Part shown: positions 8,352 through 17,046 of the stretch, piece after piece
Numbering within the stretch: the stretch's first letter is position 1
Layout of the letters: each line of letters starts with the position of its first letter
Source of the DNA: Halanaerobiales bacterium
Lineage (GTDB): Bacteria > Bacillota > Halanaerobiia > Halanaerobiales > DTU029
DNA length: 35,221 bases
Reading direction: 5' to 3'
Assembly: GCA_025451675.1 (NCBI GenBank)
Contig: JANWJZ010000086.1
Span: 1 to 35,221, forward strand
Translations under genes and position numbers: made by a program
The notes under the pieces: model-generated
Told to the model about the DNA's origin: nothing
What the model saw: the letters and a program-made list of their open reading frames with translations, nothing else
Database searches by the model: none

Positions 8352-9212
8352 ATGAGTATTAAGATTGTTACGGATAGTGCAGCCGATTTGCCGCAGAAGA
8401 TTATAGATGAATATGGGATTAAGGTTATGCCCTTAATGGTTATGTTAGATGATCAGGTCTTTAAGGATGGAGATACAATCAAAGCGGAGGAATTATTCCA
8501 GGGAATGCGGGAAGGAAAGGTCTATAAAACTTCCCAGGCTTCTGTAGGGGATTTTGTGGAGCTCTTTAGCAGCTATATTGAGCAGAAACAGGATATTATC
8601 TATATTGCTTTTTCTTCTGCCCTGTCAGGTACTTATCAATCAGCAGTAATGGCGAAAAATCAAGTACTGGCTGAGGATGCCGGAATCAGCATTGATGTAG
8701 TTGATTCAAAATGTGCTTCTCTGGGTTTTGGTTTGGTGGTTTATCAGGCGGCAAAGATGGCCAGTGAAGGCAAGAGCAGGGAGGAGATACTGGCCGCAGT
8801 TGATTTCTATAGCAGACATATGGAGCATATCTTTACAGTGGATGACCTGGAATATCTCTACCGTGGAGGCCGGGTGACCAGGACCAGTGCTTTTTTAGGC
8901 GGTCTCCTGAATATTAAACCTATCCTCCAGGTAGAGGAGGGGAGATTGGTTCCCCTGGAGAAGGTAAAGGGCAGGAAAAGGGTTTTAAAAAGGATGCTGG
9001 AGATTATGAAGGAGCGGGGGGTAGGTTTTGGTTCCCAGACCATCGGTATCAGTCACGGTGATGATTTGGATACGGCCCTGGAATTAAAGGAGATGATCCG
9101 GGAGGAACTGGGTGTAGAGGATTTCGTGATTAATACTATCGGGGCTGCTATTGGCGCCCATGCCGGCCCGGGAACAATTGCTCTCTTCTTTTTAAACAAA
9201 TTGCCGGATTAG
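8352..9212 (+). CDS. DegV family fatty-acid-binding protein (FakB-like)
   Basis: A two-domain DegV fold that binds a fatty acid and presents it to the FakA kinase for acyl-phosphate formation. Family signatures are IVTDSAADLP at the N-terminus, KTSQ followed by FSSALSGTYQSA, and DDLEYLYRGGRVTRTSAFLGGLLNIKPIL, with GPGT close to the end. Its length (286 residues) is normal. AAGGGGG lies 6 bp before ATG 8352. No FakA gene is in the window, so the partner is encoded elsewhere. The stop codon overlaps the convergent bioY gene by 4 bp. Confidence 0.92.
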   Translation: MSIKIVTDSAADLPQKIIDEYGIKVMPLMVMLDDQVFKDGDTIKAEELFQGMREGKVYKTSQASVGDFVELFSSYIEQKQDIIYIAFSSALSGTYQSAVMAKNQVLAEDAGISIDVVDSKCASLGFGLVVYQAAKMASEGKSREEILAAVDFYSRHMEHIFTVDDLEYLYRGGRVTRTSAFLGGLLNIKPILQVEEGRLVPLEKVKGRKRVLKRMLEIMKERGVGFGSQTIGISHGDDLDTALELKEMIREELGVEDFVINTIGAAIGAHAGPGTIALFFLNKLPD

Positions 9213-9772
9213 AGGTATTTCTTTAAAGGAGTATATACCCTGGGGGTAATGATAGTTACAATCAGGATTTTCAGCAGATCGCCAGGCAGGAATGGTATCA
9301 TTCCTGCCTTTAATGTATCCAGAAAACCTAACTCAACCCCGGAGACCTTTGTCAGAATCAGGTAGAGGTAGGGGACTCCTATTATATAAGTAATCAAAAC
9401 ACCTGTAGTGGAGGCCAGGAATATGTTACGGTAGTTGATAGGCCTATTTTCTGTAAGTAAACCGGTAAAATAGGCAGCGACAACAAAGGCCAGGAGATAA
9501 CCGAAGCTGGGTTTAAATATATAGCCGGGGCCTCCTCCTTCGGTAAAGATTGGGACACCGCTAAGACCAATGACCAGATAGATGAGCTGGCTGAGGGCAG
9601 CCCTTCTTTTGCCCAATAAAACTCCCGCTAAAAGGACAAAAATAGTCTGCAGGGTTATAGGTACATAGGGTAAAGGTATCCTGATAAAGGCTCCGATAGC
9701 AGTCAGGGCAGCAAATAAGGCCATGAGATTGATACTTCTTATATCTGTAATTTTCTTCTTCTGTTTGCTCAT
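9209..9772 (-). CDS. bioY: Biotin transporter BioY (ECF S component)
   Basis: A 187-residue membrane protein with about six hydrophobic segments. The BioY signature is present: IRIPLPYVPITLQTIFVLLAG, then the loop FTEGGGPGYIFKPSFGYLLAF that shapes the biotin pocket. BioY captures biotin alone or together with the ECF energising module EcfAA'T, which is not encoded here. An AGGAAAGG binding site precedes the ATG at 9772. It lies 79 bp downstream of ridA on the same strand and may be cotranscribed with murB-ridA. An inverted repeat (TGGAC...GTCCA, about 9811-9838) sits upstream, but it does not match the BirA consensus I know. Confidence 0.9.
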   Translation of the reverse strand: MSKQKKKITDIRSINLMALFAALTAIGAFIRIPLPYVPITLQTIFVLLAGVLLGKRRAALSQLIYLVIGLSGVPIFTEGGGPGYIFKPSFGYLLAFVVAAYFTGLLTENRPINYRNIFLASTTGVLITYIIGVPYLYLILTKVSGVELGFLDTLKAGMIPFLPGDLLKILIVTIITPRVYTPLKKYL

Positions 9773-9851
9773 TTATGTACATCCTTTCCTGTATATTCTT
9801 GTTCCTGAATGGACTATACTTAAGAATCTTGTCCATCTTAAAGGTTTGCAT

Positions 9852-10226
9852 TTAGATCAGTTCGGCGATGACTTCAATTTCAATCTTGACATCCCGGGGG
9901 AGGCGGCTGACCTCTACACAGCTCCGGGCAGGATATGGCTCGGTAAAGAATCCGGCATAGACTTCATTGACCCTGGCGAAGTCATCCATATCTACTAAAT
10001 AAATGGTGGTTTTGATTACCTTTTCCAGGCTGCTGCCAGCCTCTTCCAGGATATGGCTTATGTTCCTCAGGCATTGCCGGGTCTGTTCCTGGATATCATC
10101 ACTGACCAGTTTTCCATCGGCATCCAGAGGGATCTGGCCGCTGACAAAGATGAGGTTTCCACTGATTATGCCCTGGGAATATGGGCCTATGGCCTGTGGG
10201 CTTTTTTCTGTATTTATATTTCTCAT
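9852..10226 (-). CDS. ridA: RidA family enamine/imine deaminase
   Basis: RidA hydrolyses reactive enamine/imine intermediates such as 2-aminoacrylate released by PLP-dependent dehydratases, protecting PLP enzymes. The 124-residue length is typical for a trimeric RidA. Visible signatures are [18 protein letters not shown], and [22 protein letters not shown], which contains the conserved Arg that binds substrate carboxylate and the C-terminal Glu. AAGGAGCT precedes ATG 10226. It is 57 bp downstream of murB on the same strand, so an operon is likely, although the functions are not obviously linked. Confidence 0.93.
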   Translation of the reverse strand: MRNINTEKSPQAIGPYSQGIISGNLIFVSGQIPLDADGKLVSDDIQEQTRQCLRNISHILEEAGSSLEKVIKTTIYLVDMDDFARVNEVYAGFFTEPYPARSCVEVSRLPRDVKIEIEVIAELI

Positions 10227-10283
10227 TACAAATCAGCTCCTTCTTAAAAATTCACCTATGACGTAATGAAAACTCTTTGTTAA

Positions 10284-11189
10284 TTAAAATTCACCTATAA
10301 AAAGGGGTTCCGGTTCCAGTTTAATGCCCTTTTCTTCATATACTTTATCCTGGACCAGTTTAATCAGTTTTATTACATCCGCTGCTGTGGCATTACCCCG
10401 GTTGATGATAAAACCGGCGTGTTTTTCTGAAATCTGGGCATCACCTATCCGGTATCCTTTTAAGCCCAGTTCTTCAATCATAGGTCCTACATAATGGCCT
10501 TCCGGCCTTTTGAAGGTGCTGCCGGCGCTGGGCCATTCCAGAGGTTGTTTTTCTTTTCTCCTCCTGTTCAGTTCTAACATTTTTGCCTTAATCTCTTCTT
10601 TGTCTCCCTCTTTCAGTTCCATGGTGACTGATAGGACGATAAGGGGTTTTTCCTGTAAAATACTGTGGCGGTAGGATAGCTTCAATTCTTCCTTGCTGTA
10701 GATATATTCATTGCCGAAATAATCCAGGAGGCTGGCTCCTTTTACGATATCCTTCATCTCGCTGCCATAGGCACCGGCATTCATGTAAAGGGCACCGCCC
10801 AGGCTGCCGGGAATTCCGCTGGCAAATTCCAGGCCGCTCAGGCCTGCGGCCAGGGCCTTATTGGCCAGGGCAGCCAGGGTGATTCCAGCCTCAGCTGTAA
10901 TTATGTTGCCTTCTATATTTACATTTTTTAATTCCCCTGTATAGATGACGATCCCCCTGTACCCTTTATCCCCTACTATGATATTGCTACCTTTACCCAG
11001 GATAAAGACGGGAAGCCGGTAGTCCTGCAGTAATTGCAGCAGTTTTACCAGGGCATTCTTTGATCTGGGTATGGCAAAGATATCTGCCTTGCCGCCGATT
11101 TTAAAAGTGGTATATTCTTTCAGTCCGTGGTCGTATCTCAGTTCCAGCTCCGGGATGCTGGTCAGGGCTTTTTTTAAGTTTTCCATCAT
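10284..11189 (-). CDS. murB: UDP-N-acetylenolpyruvoylglucosamine reductase
   Basis: An FAD enzyme that reduces UDP-GlcNAc-enolpyruvate to UDP-MurNAc with NADPH, an early cytoplasmic step of peptidoglycan synthesis. The 301-residue protein has the FAD-binding PCMH domain (TTFKIGGKADIF, FILGKGSNIIVGDKGYRGIVI, SGIPGSLGGALYMNAGAYGSE) and the MurB C-terminal domain. The catalytic Ser lies in PSAGSTFKRP, and the late motif LGLKGYRIGDAQISEKHAGFIIN is that of type II MurB. AAGGTG lies 9 bp upstream of ATG 11189. First gene of the probable murB-ridA(-bioY) unit, transcribed leftward. Confidence 0.95.
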   Translation of the reverse strand: MMENLKKALTSIPELELRYDHGLKEYTTFKIGGKADIFAIPRSKNALVKLLQLLQDYRLPVFILGKGSNIIVGDKGYRGIVIYTGELKNVNIEGNIITAEAGITLAALANKALAAGLSGLEFASGIPGSLGGALYMNAGAYGSEMKDIVKGASLLDYFGNEYIYSKEELKLSYRHSILQEKPLIVLSVTMELKEGDKEEIKAKMLELNRRRKEKQPLEWPSAGSTFKRPEGHYVGPMIEELGLKGYRIGDAQISEKHAGFIINRGNATAADVIKLIKLVQDKVYEEKGIKLEPEPLFIGEF

Positions 11190-11379
11190 ATATATCTACA
11201 CCTTCTTTGTTTTGCTGCGAGTGGCATTTTTCCTTTATAGTTAGTATATTTATTTTTCAGTTATCCAATTACTGAAAGGTATTGCAAAACGCAATAAGCT
11301 ACTTAAATTTTATTCTACCATATATAAAAAGTAAACCCAAGGGTAGGCTAAAATTTTAATATATTCAGGATATTTTTTA

Positions 11380-11415
11380 AAAGGAAGAGGGGAGATTGGT
11401 TATCTCCCCTCATTT
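11380..11415 (-). terminator. Terminator of the nifS-thiI operon
   Basis: 10-bp stem GAGGGGAGAT (11387-11396) / ATCTCCCCTC (11402-11411) with a 5-nt loop. Read on the minus strand it is followed by a T-rich tail (TTCCTTTT). It lies about 50 bp past the thiI stop. Confidence 0.75.
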
Positions 11416-11463
11416 TATTTACTCGGGATGGATTTGCGGAAAATATGATCAGCTGCCGGTTTA

Positions 11464-12642
11464 TTAGCCGATGATTACCGTTTCTGATTTTTCCATGGAT
11501 TCAGCGATGAGCTTTTCAATTTCCAGATCTTTTTCCGCTTCCAGGGTGTCCTTCAGGGTGGGCCTGGTTACCGGATGTTTGGGTACAAAGATTGTACAAC
11601 AGTCCTCATAGGGCAGGATTGAAGTTTCATAGGTACCGATCATCCTGGCAATCTGGATTATCTCTGTTTTATCCATGCTGATCAGTGGCCTTAGAACCGG
11701 CAGATTGGTTACTTCGTTGATAACGTGCATACTCTCCAGAGTCTGGCTGGCCACCTGGCCGATGCTCTCGCCGGTAACCAGGACCAGGTTCTTATTTTTT
11801 CGGGCCAGTTCTGTCGCAATCCTGAACATCATCCGGCGCATTATGGTGATGGTATATTTCGGCGGGCATTTTTTGCGGATTTCCATCTGGATATCGGTAA
11901 AATGATTGATAAAGAGGTTGATCTTGCCGCCATATTTACTCAGGATCCTGGCCAGGTCCAGGACTTTTTCTTTAGCCCGGTCACTGGTGTAGGGAAAACT
12001 GTGAAAATATATGGCGTCAAGGGTCATTCCCCTCTTTAAAGAGAGCCAGCCGGCCACAGGACTATCGATCCCTCCAGAGAGCAGGAGAAGCCCTTTCCCG
12101 CTGGTGCCCACCGGAAGGCCGCCAATCCCCGGAATGGATTCTGTATAGACCAGGGCCTTGTCCTTTCTGATTTCCAGGCTGAGCAAGTGGTCTGGCTCAT
12201 GGACATCCACTGTCAGCCGGCCAGGTTTTCCGGCATTAATATTCATTAAGAGATGGGCCCCTACTTCCCGGCTTATTTCCGGACTGGTGAGGGGGAAGTC
12301 TTTATTTGGCCTGCTGGTCTCTACTTTAAAGCTAGTTGGATATTCTTTTGCCGAATATGCGAAGATTTCCAGGGCCAGCTCCTTGATTTTTTCCAGGTCC
12401 AGCTCTGTGATGGCCACAGGACTGATGGAGACAATGCCCGGTATTAATTTTAATTTCTCGATATAAACTTCAGGATTATCCTCTATATAGAGATAGATCC
12501 GGCCATAGCTTTTCTCAATCTGAAAATTCCCTGTTTCCCGCAGGGCATTCTCTATATTCTCCACAAGTTTATTGACGAAAAAGGAGCGGTTTTTTCCTTT
12601 CAGGCTGATTTCACCAAACCTGACCAGTAGTGCTTTATACAT
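11464..12642 (-). CDS. thiI: tRNA 4-thiouridine synthase ThiI (rhodanese-less)
   Basis: ThiI adenylates U8 of tRNA and inserts sulfur to give s4U. The 392-residue protein has an N-terminal ferredoxin-like/THUMP region (1 to about 165) and a PP-loop ATPase domain with SGGIDSPVAG (189-198). The acceptor Cys is in YEDCCT (C348/C349) and another Cys is at 259. The C-terminal rhodanese domain of the E. coli enzyme is absent, as in Bacillus, where a dedicated NifS-like desulfurase supplies sulfur. Such a gene lies 34 bp upstream. ATG 12642 was chosen because AAAGGTGAT fits it; a GTG at 12651 overlaps that site. Confidence 0.95.
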   Translation of the reverse strand: MYKALLVRFGEISLKGKNRSFFVNKLVENIENALRETGNFQIEKSYGRIYLYIEDNPEVYIEKLKLIPGIVSISPVAITELDLEKIKELALEIFAYSAKEYPTSFKVETSRPNKDFPLTSPEISREVGAHLLMNINAGKPGRLTVDVHEPDHLLSLEIRKDKALVYTESIPGIGGLPVGTSGKGLLLLSGGIDSPVAGWLSLKRGMTLDAIYFHSFPYTSDRAKEKVLDLARILSKYGGKINLFINHFTDIQMEIRKKCPPKYTITIMRRMMFRIATELARKNKNLVLVTGESIGQVASQTLESMHVINEVTNLPVLRPLISMDKTEIIQIARMIGTYETSILPYEDCCTIFVPKHPVTRPTLKDTLEAEKDLEIEKLIAESMEKSETVIIG

Positions 12643-12676
12643 GATAATCACCTTTCGTATTTATGATAAGAAGAAT

Positions 12677-13822
12677 CTAGAAAAAGATTTCCAATTGTTC
12701 AGCGAGGACTTCCAGGGCATAGTCCAGTTCCTCAATGGTATTATAGGTAGAAAAGCTGACCCTGATGGTGCCGTCGATCTGTTCCATGGGCAGGCCGATA
12801 GAACGGAGCACATGGCTTTTTTCCCGGCTTTTCGAGTGACAGGCTGAACCGGTGGAAACAAAAACACCCTTTGCCTCCAGGCTATGGACTAAAACCTCGC
12901 CCCTGGTTCCCGGAAAGGAAACACTTAGAATATGTGGTGCACCGTCTTCCGGTGAGTTGATGATAACCTTCCTATCTATTTTTTCCAGTCCTTTTATGAA
13001 GTATTTTCTGAGCCTGTCCAGTTCCTGATTACAGGGATTTTGCTCTGTATAATCCGGTAAGGCATCCAGGGCTGGGATGAGGCCTGCGATTCCGGGAACA
13101 TTCTCTGTACCGCAGCGGTAACCATTTTCCTGCCCGCCGCCGGTCTGGAGGGCCCTCAGTTCTACTCCTTTTCTCTTATAAAGGGCACCGATGCCTTTTG
13201 GCCCATGGATTTTATGGCCGCTGATAGAAACCAGGTCTACCAGGTTTCTGGCTGGCTGGATCAGCATTTTGCCAAAGGACTGTATACAATCTGAATGGAA
13301 GAAGGTATTTGGATTCCTTTCCTTGATGATTTTACCGATATCAGCCAGGGGATGGATGGTTCCCAGTTCATTGTTGACATGCATGATACTGACCAGGATG
13401 GTTTCAGGGGTAATGCTTTCCCTCAGATCTTCCAGGGAAATCCGGCCATAGCGGTCTGCTTTCAGGAAAGTAACCTCAAAGCCTTCTTCCTCCAGGGCCA
13501 GAAAGGATTCCAGAACAGAAGGGTGTTCCACCTCAGTGGTAATCAGATGCCTGCCCCGGTTCTGATACTGGTAGGCGATTCCCTTGATGGCCAGGTTGTT
13601 GCTTTCCGTACCGCCGGAAGTAAAGATGATCTCTTCCGGTGAGGCTGCCAGTCTTCTTGCTATTTTCTGGCGGGCTTCCTTCAGGATCTTTTCTGCCTCC
13701 AGGCCTTTATTATGTAATGAAGAAGGATTGCCATAGTTATCCTGCAGGGTTTTTACCATGGCTTCAACTACTTCTGGCAAGGGTCTGGTTGTGGCACTAT
13801 TATCTAAATATACTTCTCTCAT
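12677..13822 (-). CDS. Cysteine desulfurase (NifS/IscS-like), likely ThiI sulfur donor
   Basis: A PLP enzyme that removes sulfur from cysteine as a persulfide and yields alanine. Over 381 residues it shows YLDNSATT at the N-terminus, EVEHPSVL (H100), SGHKIHGPKG with the PLP lysine K204, RCGTEN (237-241) and the mobile loop STGSACHS with catalytic C328. It lies directly upstream of thiI in one transcript, matching the NifZ-ThiI pair of Bacillus, so its job is probably tRNA thiolation rather than general Fe-S assembly. No iscU or sufU gene is nearby. ATG 13822 follows AAGGTGAT; GTG 13831 is a less likely alternative. Confidence 0.93.
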   Translation of the reverse strand: MREVYLDNSATTRPLPEVVEAMVKTLQDNYGNPSSLHNKGLEAEKILKEARQKIARRLAASPEEIIFTSGGTESNNLAIKGIAYQYQNRGRHLITTEVEHPSVLESFLALEEEGFEVTFLKADRYGRISLEDLRESITPETILVSIMHVNNELGTIHPLADIGKIIKERNPNTFFHSDCIQSFGKMLIQPARNLVDLVSISGHKIHGPKGIGALYKRKGVELRALQTGGGQENGYRCGTENVPGIAGLIPALDALPDYTEQNPCNQELDRLRKYFIKGLEKIDRKVIINSPEDGAPHILSVSFPGTRGEVLVHSLEAKGVFVSTGSACHSKSREKSHVLRSIGLPMEQIDGTIRVSFSTYNTIEELDYALEVLAEQLEIFF

Positions 13823-13858
13823 TTTGATCACCTTGATTTAATGAACTTGACAATTTGT

Positions 13859-13887
13859 ATTATAACATAGAAAACCATTCTCTACAA
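13859..13887 (-). promoter_or_regulatory. Promoter of the cysteine desulfurase-thiI operon
   Basis: On the minus strand: TTGTAG (complement of 13882-13887), 17-bp spacer, TATAAT (complement of 13859-13864), about 37 bp before the ATG. Confidence 0.65.
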
Positions 13888-13898
13888 AAAAATACCGT

Positions 13899-15449
13899 TT
13901 AAATGCGGAAATGCCTGAGGTCCTCAGTAGTAATTGCTTTGATAGCCAGCATGATAATTATATAGATGACGGCACTGATAAATAATACAATGGTAACCGC
14001 CAATTTAAAACTGATATTTATGGGGGCCAGTAATTTTTGCAGGAGAGGTATAGTATAGAAAAGTATAATACTGGCCAGCAGGGGTTTGGCAAAACAGTCT
14101 TTAATACTTATACTATATCCAATATTATCTCCGATGCAGATGAAATTAAGTATGGCTGAAAGGATAGTTCCGAGAGAAATACTGATGGCTGCACCATTGA
14201 TACCGGGGAAAGGGCCGGTGAGAAGGAAAATGCCCAATAATTTGATACCGGAAGCTATAAGCATATTGAGCAAAGAGAGGCCAGGCTTACCGAGGCCGTT
14301 GAGCATGCCATTGGAGACCTGTTGATAATAGAGAAAAGTACAGCTAAAGCCCATAATGGACAGGAGTTTTCCGGCCTGGGGATAGGCAAAGAGAAGCTCA
14401 CAGAGTTCAGTTCCCAGCCGGTGAAAAATAACGGTAAGGGGAAAACCCAGATAGGTACAGATCCGGATAACGTCCCGGTAGTTGTTTTTGATTTTCTGGA
14501 AATCTTTCCGGGCATAGGCATCAGCAATAGTGGGTACAAGGCTGGTAGTTAAAGCAATGGTTATCACTGTAGGCAGGTAGATTAACTGTTCGGCCATGCC
14601 GCTTAATTGGCCATAAAGGGAGGTAGCCCCGGCCAGGGAATATCCTTTCAGTTGTAACTGGCGGGGGATCAGGATGGCTTCGCCATTCATCATCAGGGAA
14701 TGGGCCAGCCTGGCCACTGTAATAGGTAGAGCCAGTCCGGCCATTTCCTTAAAATCTTTCCGATAATTGTAACGCAGATTTTTATATAATTTTTCCCTGT
14801 CTATACGGAAATCCCTGAATAGGTTATTTATAAAGAGGATGATTAATAGGATAAAAGCGGAGAATTCACCGATAGTTATACCCAAAGCTATAGCGGCTGA
14901 ACGGTAATGGATTGCATAATTGCGGAGCAGGGTGAGGAAGAGCAGGGTAACAAAAAACCGGCTAAGCTGCTCTGTGGTCTGAGCCAGGGCTGTCGGCATC
15001 ATATTATGCATGCCCTGAAAGAAAGCATTAAAACAGGAAGAGAGGGAGCCGAACAGGAGGGCCGGTAAGATGGCCAGGATGGGCAGGATTGTCCTGCTGT
15101 CTTTGTAAATTACAGTGCTGATAAATTCTGCCCCTGGAAGGATGATGGCAATCATCAGACTGCTCATACAGAGGACGAAGACAAGGGAAAGCTTCAGGAG
15201 ATTGTAGCTGCCCTGGAGATCATTTCTGGCCATCCTTTCGGGTAATAATTTGGACATGGCAGCTGGAAAACCGGATGTACTGAATAATAAGAGGGTGAAG
15301 AAAAGAGGAAAGACTCTCTGGAACAGGCCTAAACCCTCATCACCGGCCATCCTGACAATGATAATCCTTAAGATAAAGCCAATGACCCGGTTGAATAGTC
15401 CGGCAATCATCAGAATCAAGGCACCCTGCAAAAAAGTCTGTTTTCTCAT
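13899..15449 (-). CDS. SpoVB-like oligosaccharide flippase (MOP/PST superfamily)
   Basis: A 516-residue integral membrane protein with about 14 hydrophobic helices and the N-terminal signature GALILMIAGLFNRVIGFILRI ... AGDEGLGLFQRVFPLFF, typical of the SpoVB/MurJ-like branch of the MOP exporter superfamily. Members move lipid-linked saccharides such as peptidoglycan precursors or polysaccharide units across the cytoplasmic membrane, and SpoVB itself is needed for the spore cortex. No other sporulation gene is in the window, so a role in sporulation is not shown and a vegetative flippase is equally possible. An AAGGAAGG site precedes ATG 15449. It is transcribed toward the nifS-thiI operon, with a 76-bp gap. 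Confidence 0.85.
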   Translation of the reverse strand: MRKQTFLQGALILMIAGLFNRVIGFILRIIIVRMAGDEGLGLFQRVFPLFFTLLLFSTSGFPAAMSKLLPERMARNDLQGSYNLLKLSLVFVLCMSSLMIAIILPGAEFISTVIYKDSRTILPILAILPALLFGSLSSCFNAFFQGMHNMMPTALAQTTEQLSRFFVTLLFLTLLRNYAIHYRSAAIALGITIGEFSAFILLIILFINNLFRDFRIDREKLYKNLRYNYRKDFKEMAGLALPITVARLAHSLMMNGEAILIPRQLQLKGYSLAGATSLYGQLSGMAEQLIYLPTVITIALTTSLVPTIADAYARKDFQKIKNNYRDVIRICTYLGFPLTVIFHRLGTELCELLFAYPQAGKLLSIMGFSCTFLYYQQVSNGMLNGLGKPGLSLLNMLIASGIKLLGIFLLTGPFPGINGAAISISLGTILSAILNFICIGDNIGYSISIKDCFAKPLLASIILFYTIPLLQKLLAPINISFKLAVTIVLFISAVIYIIIMLAIKAITTEDLRHFRI

Positions 15450-15592
15450 CTTGACCTTCCTTTATATATAGTCTAAATATTAAGAGACAATCTATGATGG
15501 TTCTGGAAAAGGGGTACGCCAGATAGACTGGCTATTATATATGTATTTAATATGGCGGATAAATAGACATATAGAAATCAGTGTAAATATGT

Positions 15593-15627
15593 AAAAAAAT
15601 TCTACCCATTTTCCGGGTAGAATTTTA
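15593..15627 (-). terminator. Terminator of the six-LysM gene
   Basis: Stem ATTCTACCC (15599-15607) / GGGTAGAAT (15615-15623), 7-nt loop. On the minus strand it is followed by a run of T (A7 at 15593-15599 on the plus strand). Confidence 0.9.
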
Positions 15628-15639
15628 ATAGTTTATTTT

Positions 15640-16872
15640 TTAATTAGCATTGAACCAGGAGTTTACCGGTTTGCCATTTTCATATTCAATCCAGACGGCT
15701 TTACTCTCTTCATCCAGTGGAATTATGATGACAGTGCCTTCCTCAAACCTGGTGTTCTGGTCCCTCAGGTAATTGGCCCTGAGAAGTGATTTGATGGAAA
15801 TGCTGTTTTCAAAGGCTATATCAAAGATATATTCGCCACCCTTTTTGACTGTATAAATTTTATGCTGCTTGAATAAGGCAGGGTTAACTGGCATTAATAA
15901 TTTCTGGCCGGTGTAAATTTCTTCGTTTTTCTTCAGGCCATTGATGGCCCTTATTCCCTCTTCCGGGATTCCGTAAAATTCAGCAATGCTGGAGAGGGTA
16001 TCATTACGCAGAACCCGGTAATAGCTATTTACCTGGCCGCCTACCCTTCTCAGGTAGCTAAATTTAGTGGAATCCTTCAGTGGGATTACCAGTACCTCTC
16101 CTTCTTTGATATCGTTTACATTCTTAAGATTATTGAAGTTAATCAAGGCAGATGTTTTGATACCGAAGTTTTGAGCTATCTGCCAGATACGGTCTCCCTT
16201 TTGTACCCTGTAGAAGGTGTAGGGGAGATAATCCTGGTTTTGGCTGTTGTTATTTTGATCATTATTTTCCGGTTTTTCTCCAACTGGTTCAGTCTCCTTC
16301 AGGGGAACGATCAGTTTTCTGCCTACATAAAGGTCATAGGCATTCCTGATATTGTTCAGTTCAACCAGCTTCTGGACTGTAGTGCCATATTTCTGGGCTA
16401 TATTCCAGAGAATATCACCCGGTTTTACAGTATAATAAAAGTAGGTTCCTTCTACTGGTTTATTCTCCTTTTCCTCAACAGGGATCAGGATGGTCTGTCC
16501 AATATAGATATAATAGGGTGCTTTCATATTGTTTAATTTAATGATATCCTGAATTTCTACATTGTGATCCCTGGCAATTTTCCAGAGCAGGTCACCGGTT
16601 TTAACAGTATACCTAATATAATTTTTATTGTTGGGATTATTTCCAGAATTATTTCCACTGTTCTGACCCAGATATAGTTTTTGACCAATATAAAGGTTGT
16701 TGGGGTCACTTAAGTTATTTAGACGGGTGAGTTCTTCTATAGTGATACCTGTCTTCCGGGAGATAGCCCAGAGACTGTCGCCAGTTTTTACAGTATAATA
16801 TTCTGCCGCCAGAATAAGTGAAGTGGCGCAAACCATGAAAAGCAGCATTGATAGTATTAGTCTTTTTTTCAT
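15640..16872 (-). CDS. Secreted protein with six LysM domains
   Basis: A 410-residue protein with a signal peptide (MKKRLILSMLLFMVCATSLILAA would be cut near residue 23) followed almost entirely by LysM modules. Six are visible, at about residues 24-70, 86-132, 145-191, 218-263, 283-328 and 338-385. Linkers 1-2 and 3-4 are rich in Asn/Gln. Modules 1-4 carry the canonical YTVK-x-GD-xLW start; modules 5 and 6 are divergent. There is no catalytic domain, so it should bind peptidoglycan or chitin-like glycan as a scaffold rather than cut it. A short C-terminal segment (VWIEYENGKPVNSWFN) follows. The AAAGGAGAAG site precedes ATG 16872. It is divergent from the HD-GYP gene and bounded by its own terminator. 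Confidence 0.88.
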   Translation of the reverse strand: MKKRLILSMLLFMVCATSLILAAEYYTVKTGDSLWAISRKTGITIEELTRLNNLSDPNNLYIGQKLYLGQNSGNNSGNNPNNKNYIRYTVKTGDLLWKIARDHNVEIQDIIKLNNMKAPYYIYIGQTILIPVEEKENKPVEGTYFYYTVKPGDILWNIAQKYGTTVQKLVELNNIRNAYDLYVGRKLIVPLKETEPVGEKPENNDQNNNSQNQDYLPYTFYRVQKGDRIWQIAQNFGIKTSALINFNNLKNVNDIKEGEVLVIPLKDSTKFSYLRRVGGQVNSYYRVLRNDTLSSIAEFYGIPEEGIRAINGLKKNEEIYTGQKLLMPVNPALFKQHKIYTVKKGGEYIFDIAFENSISIKSLLRANYLRDQNTRFEEGTVIIIPLDEESKAVWIEYENGKPVNSWFNAN

Positions 16873-16907
16873 GACTCTTCTCCTTTCGTTTTAATTATTA
16901 CTTTTGC

Positions 16908-16937
16908 AGTATAACATATGTAATCTGTATATATCAA
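16908..16937 (-). promoter_or_regulatory. Promoter of the six-LysM gene
   Basis: On the minus strand: TTGATA (complement of 16932-16937), 18-bp spacer, TATACT (complement of 16908-16913), about 36 bp before ATG 16872. Confidence 0.6.
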
Positions 16938-17046
16938 TTGTAATATTTTCCAGTAGGAAAAAAGTATTATAATTTTGATAAAAGGCAGGATTTGTTTAAA
17001 AATTAGCGAATATATCTACAATAGTGAAAATACGGGAGGGTAAAAA

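Noticed and set aside
9811-9838. Inverted repeat TGGAC...GTCCA upstream of bioY as a BirA operator
   Set aside because: The arms do not resemble the TGTTAAC-type BirA site and the centre is asymmetric.
11280-11300. TTGCAAAACGCAA palindrome upstream of murB as an operator
   Set aside because: A single short palindrome in an AT-rich spacer with no promoter I could place next to it.
13899-15449. Naming the flippase MurJ
   Set aside because: The N-terminal signature and length fit the SpoVB-like branch better; without alignment the MurJ role cannot be claimed.
16873-17046. c-di-GMP riboswitch before the HD-GYP gene
   Set aside because: No conserved GEMM-type core or paired helices were seen; the region is simple AT-rich divergent promoter sequence.
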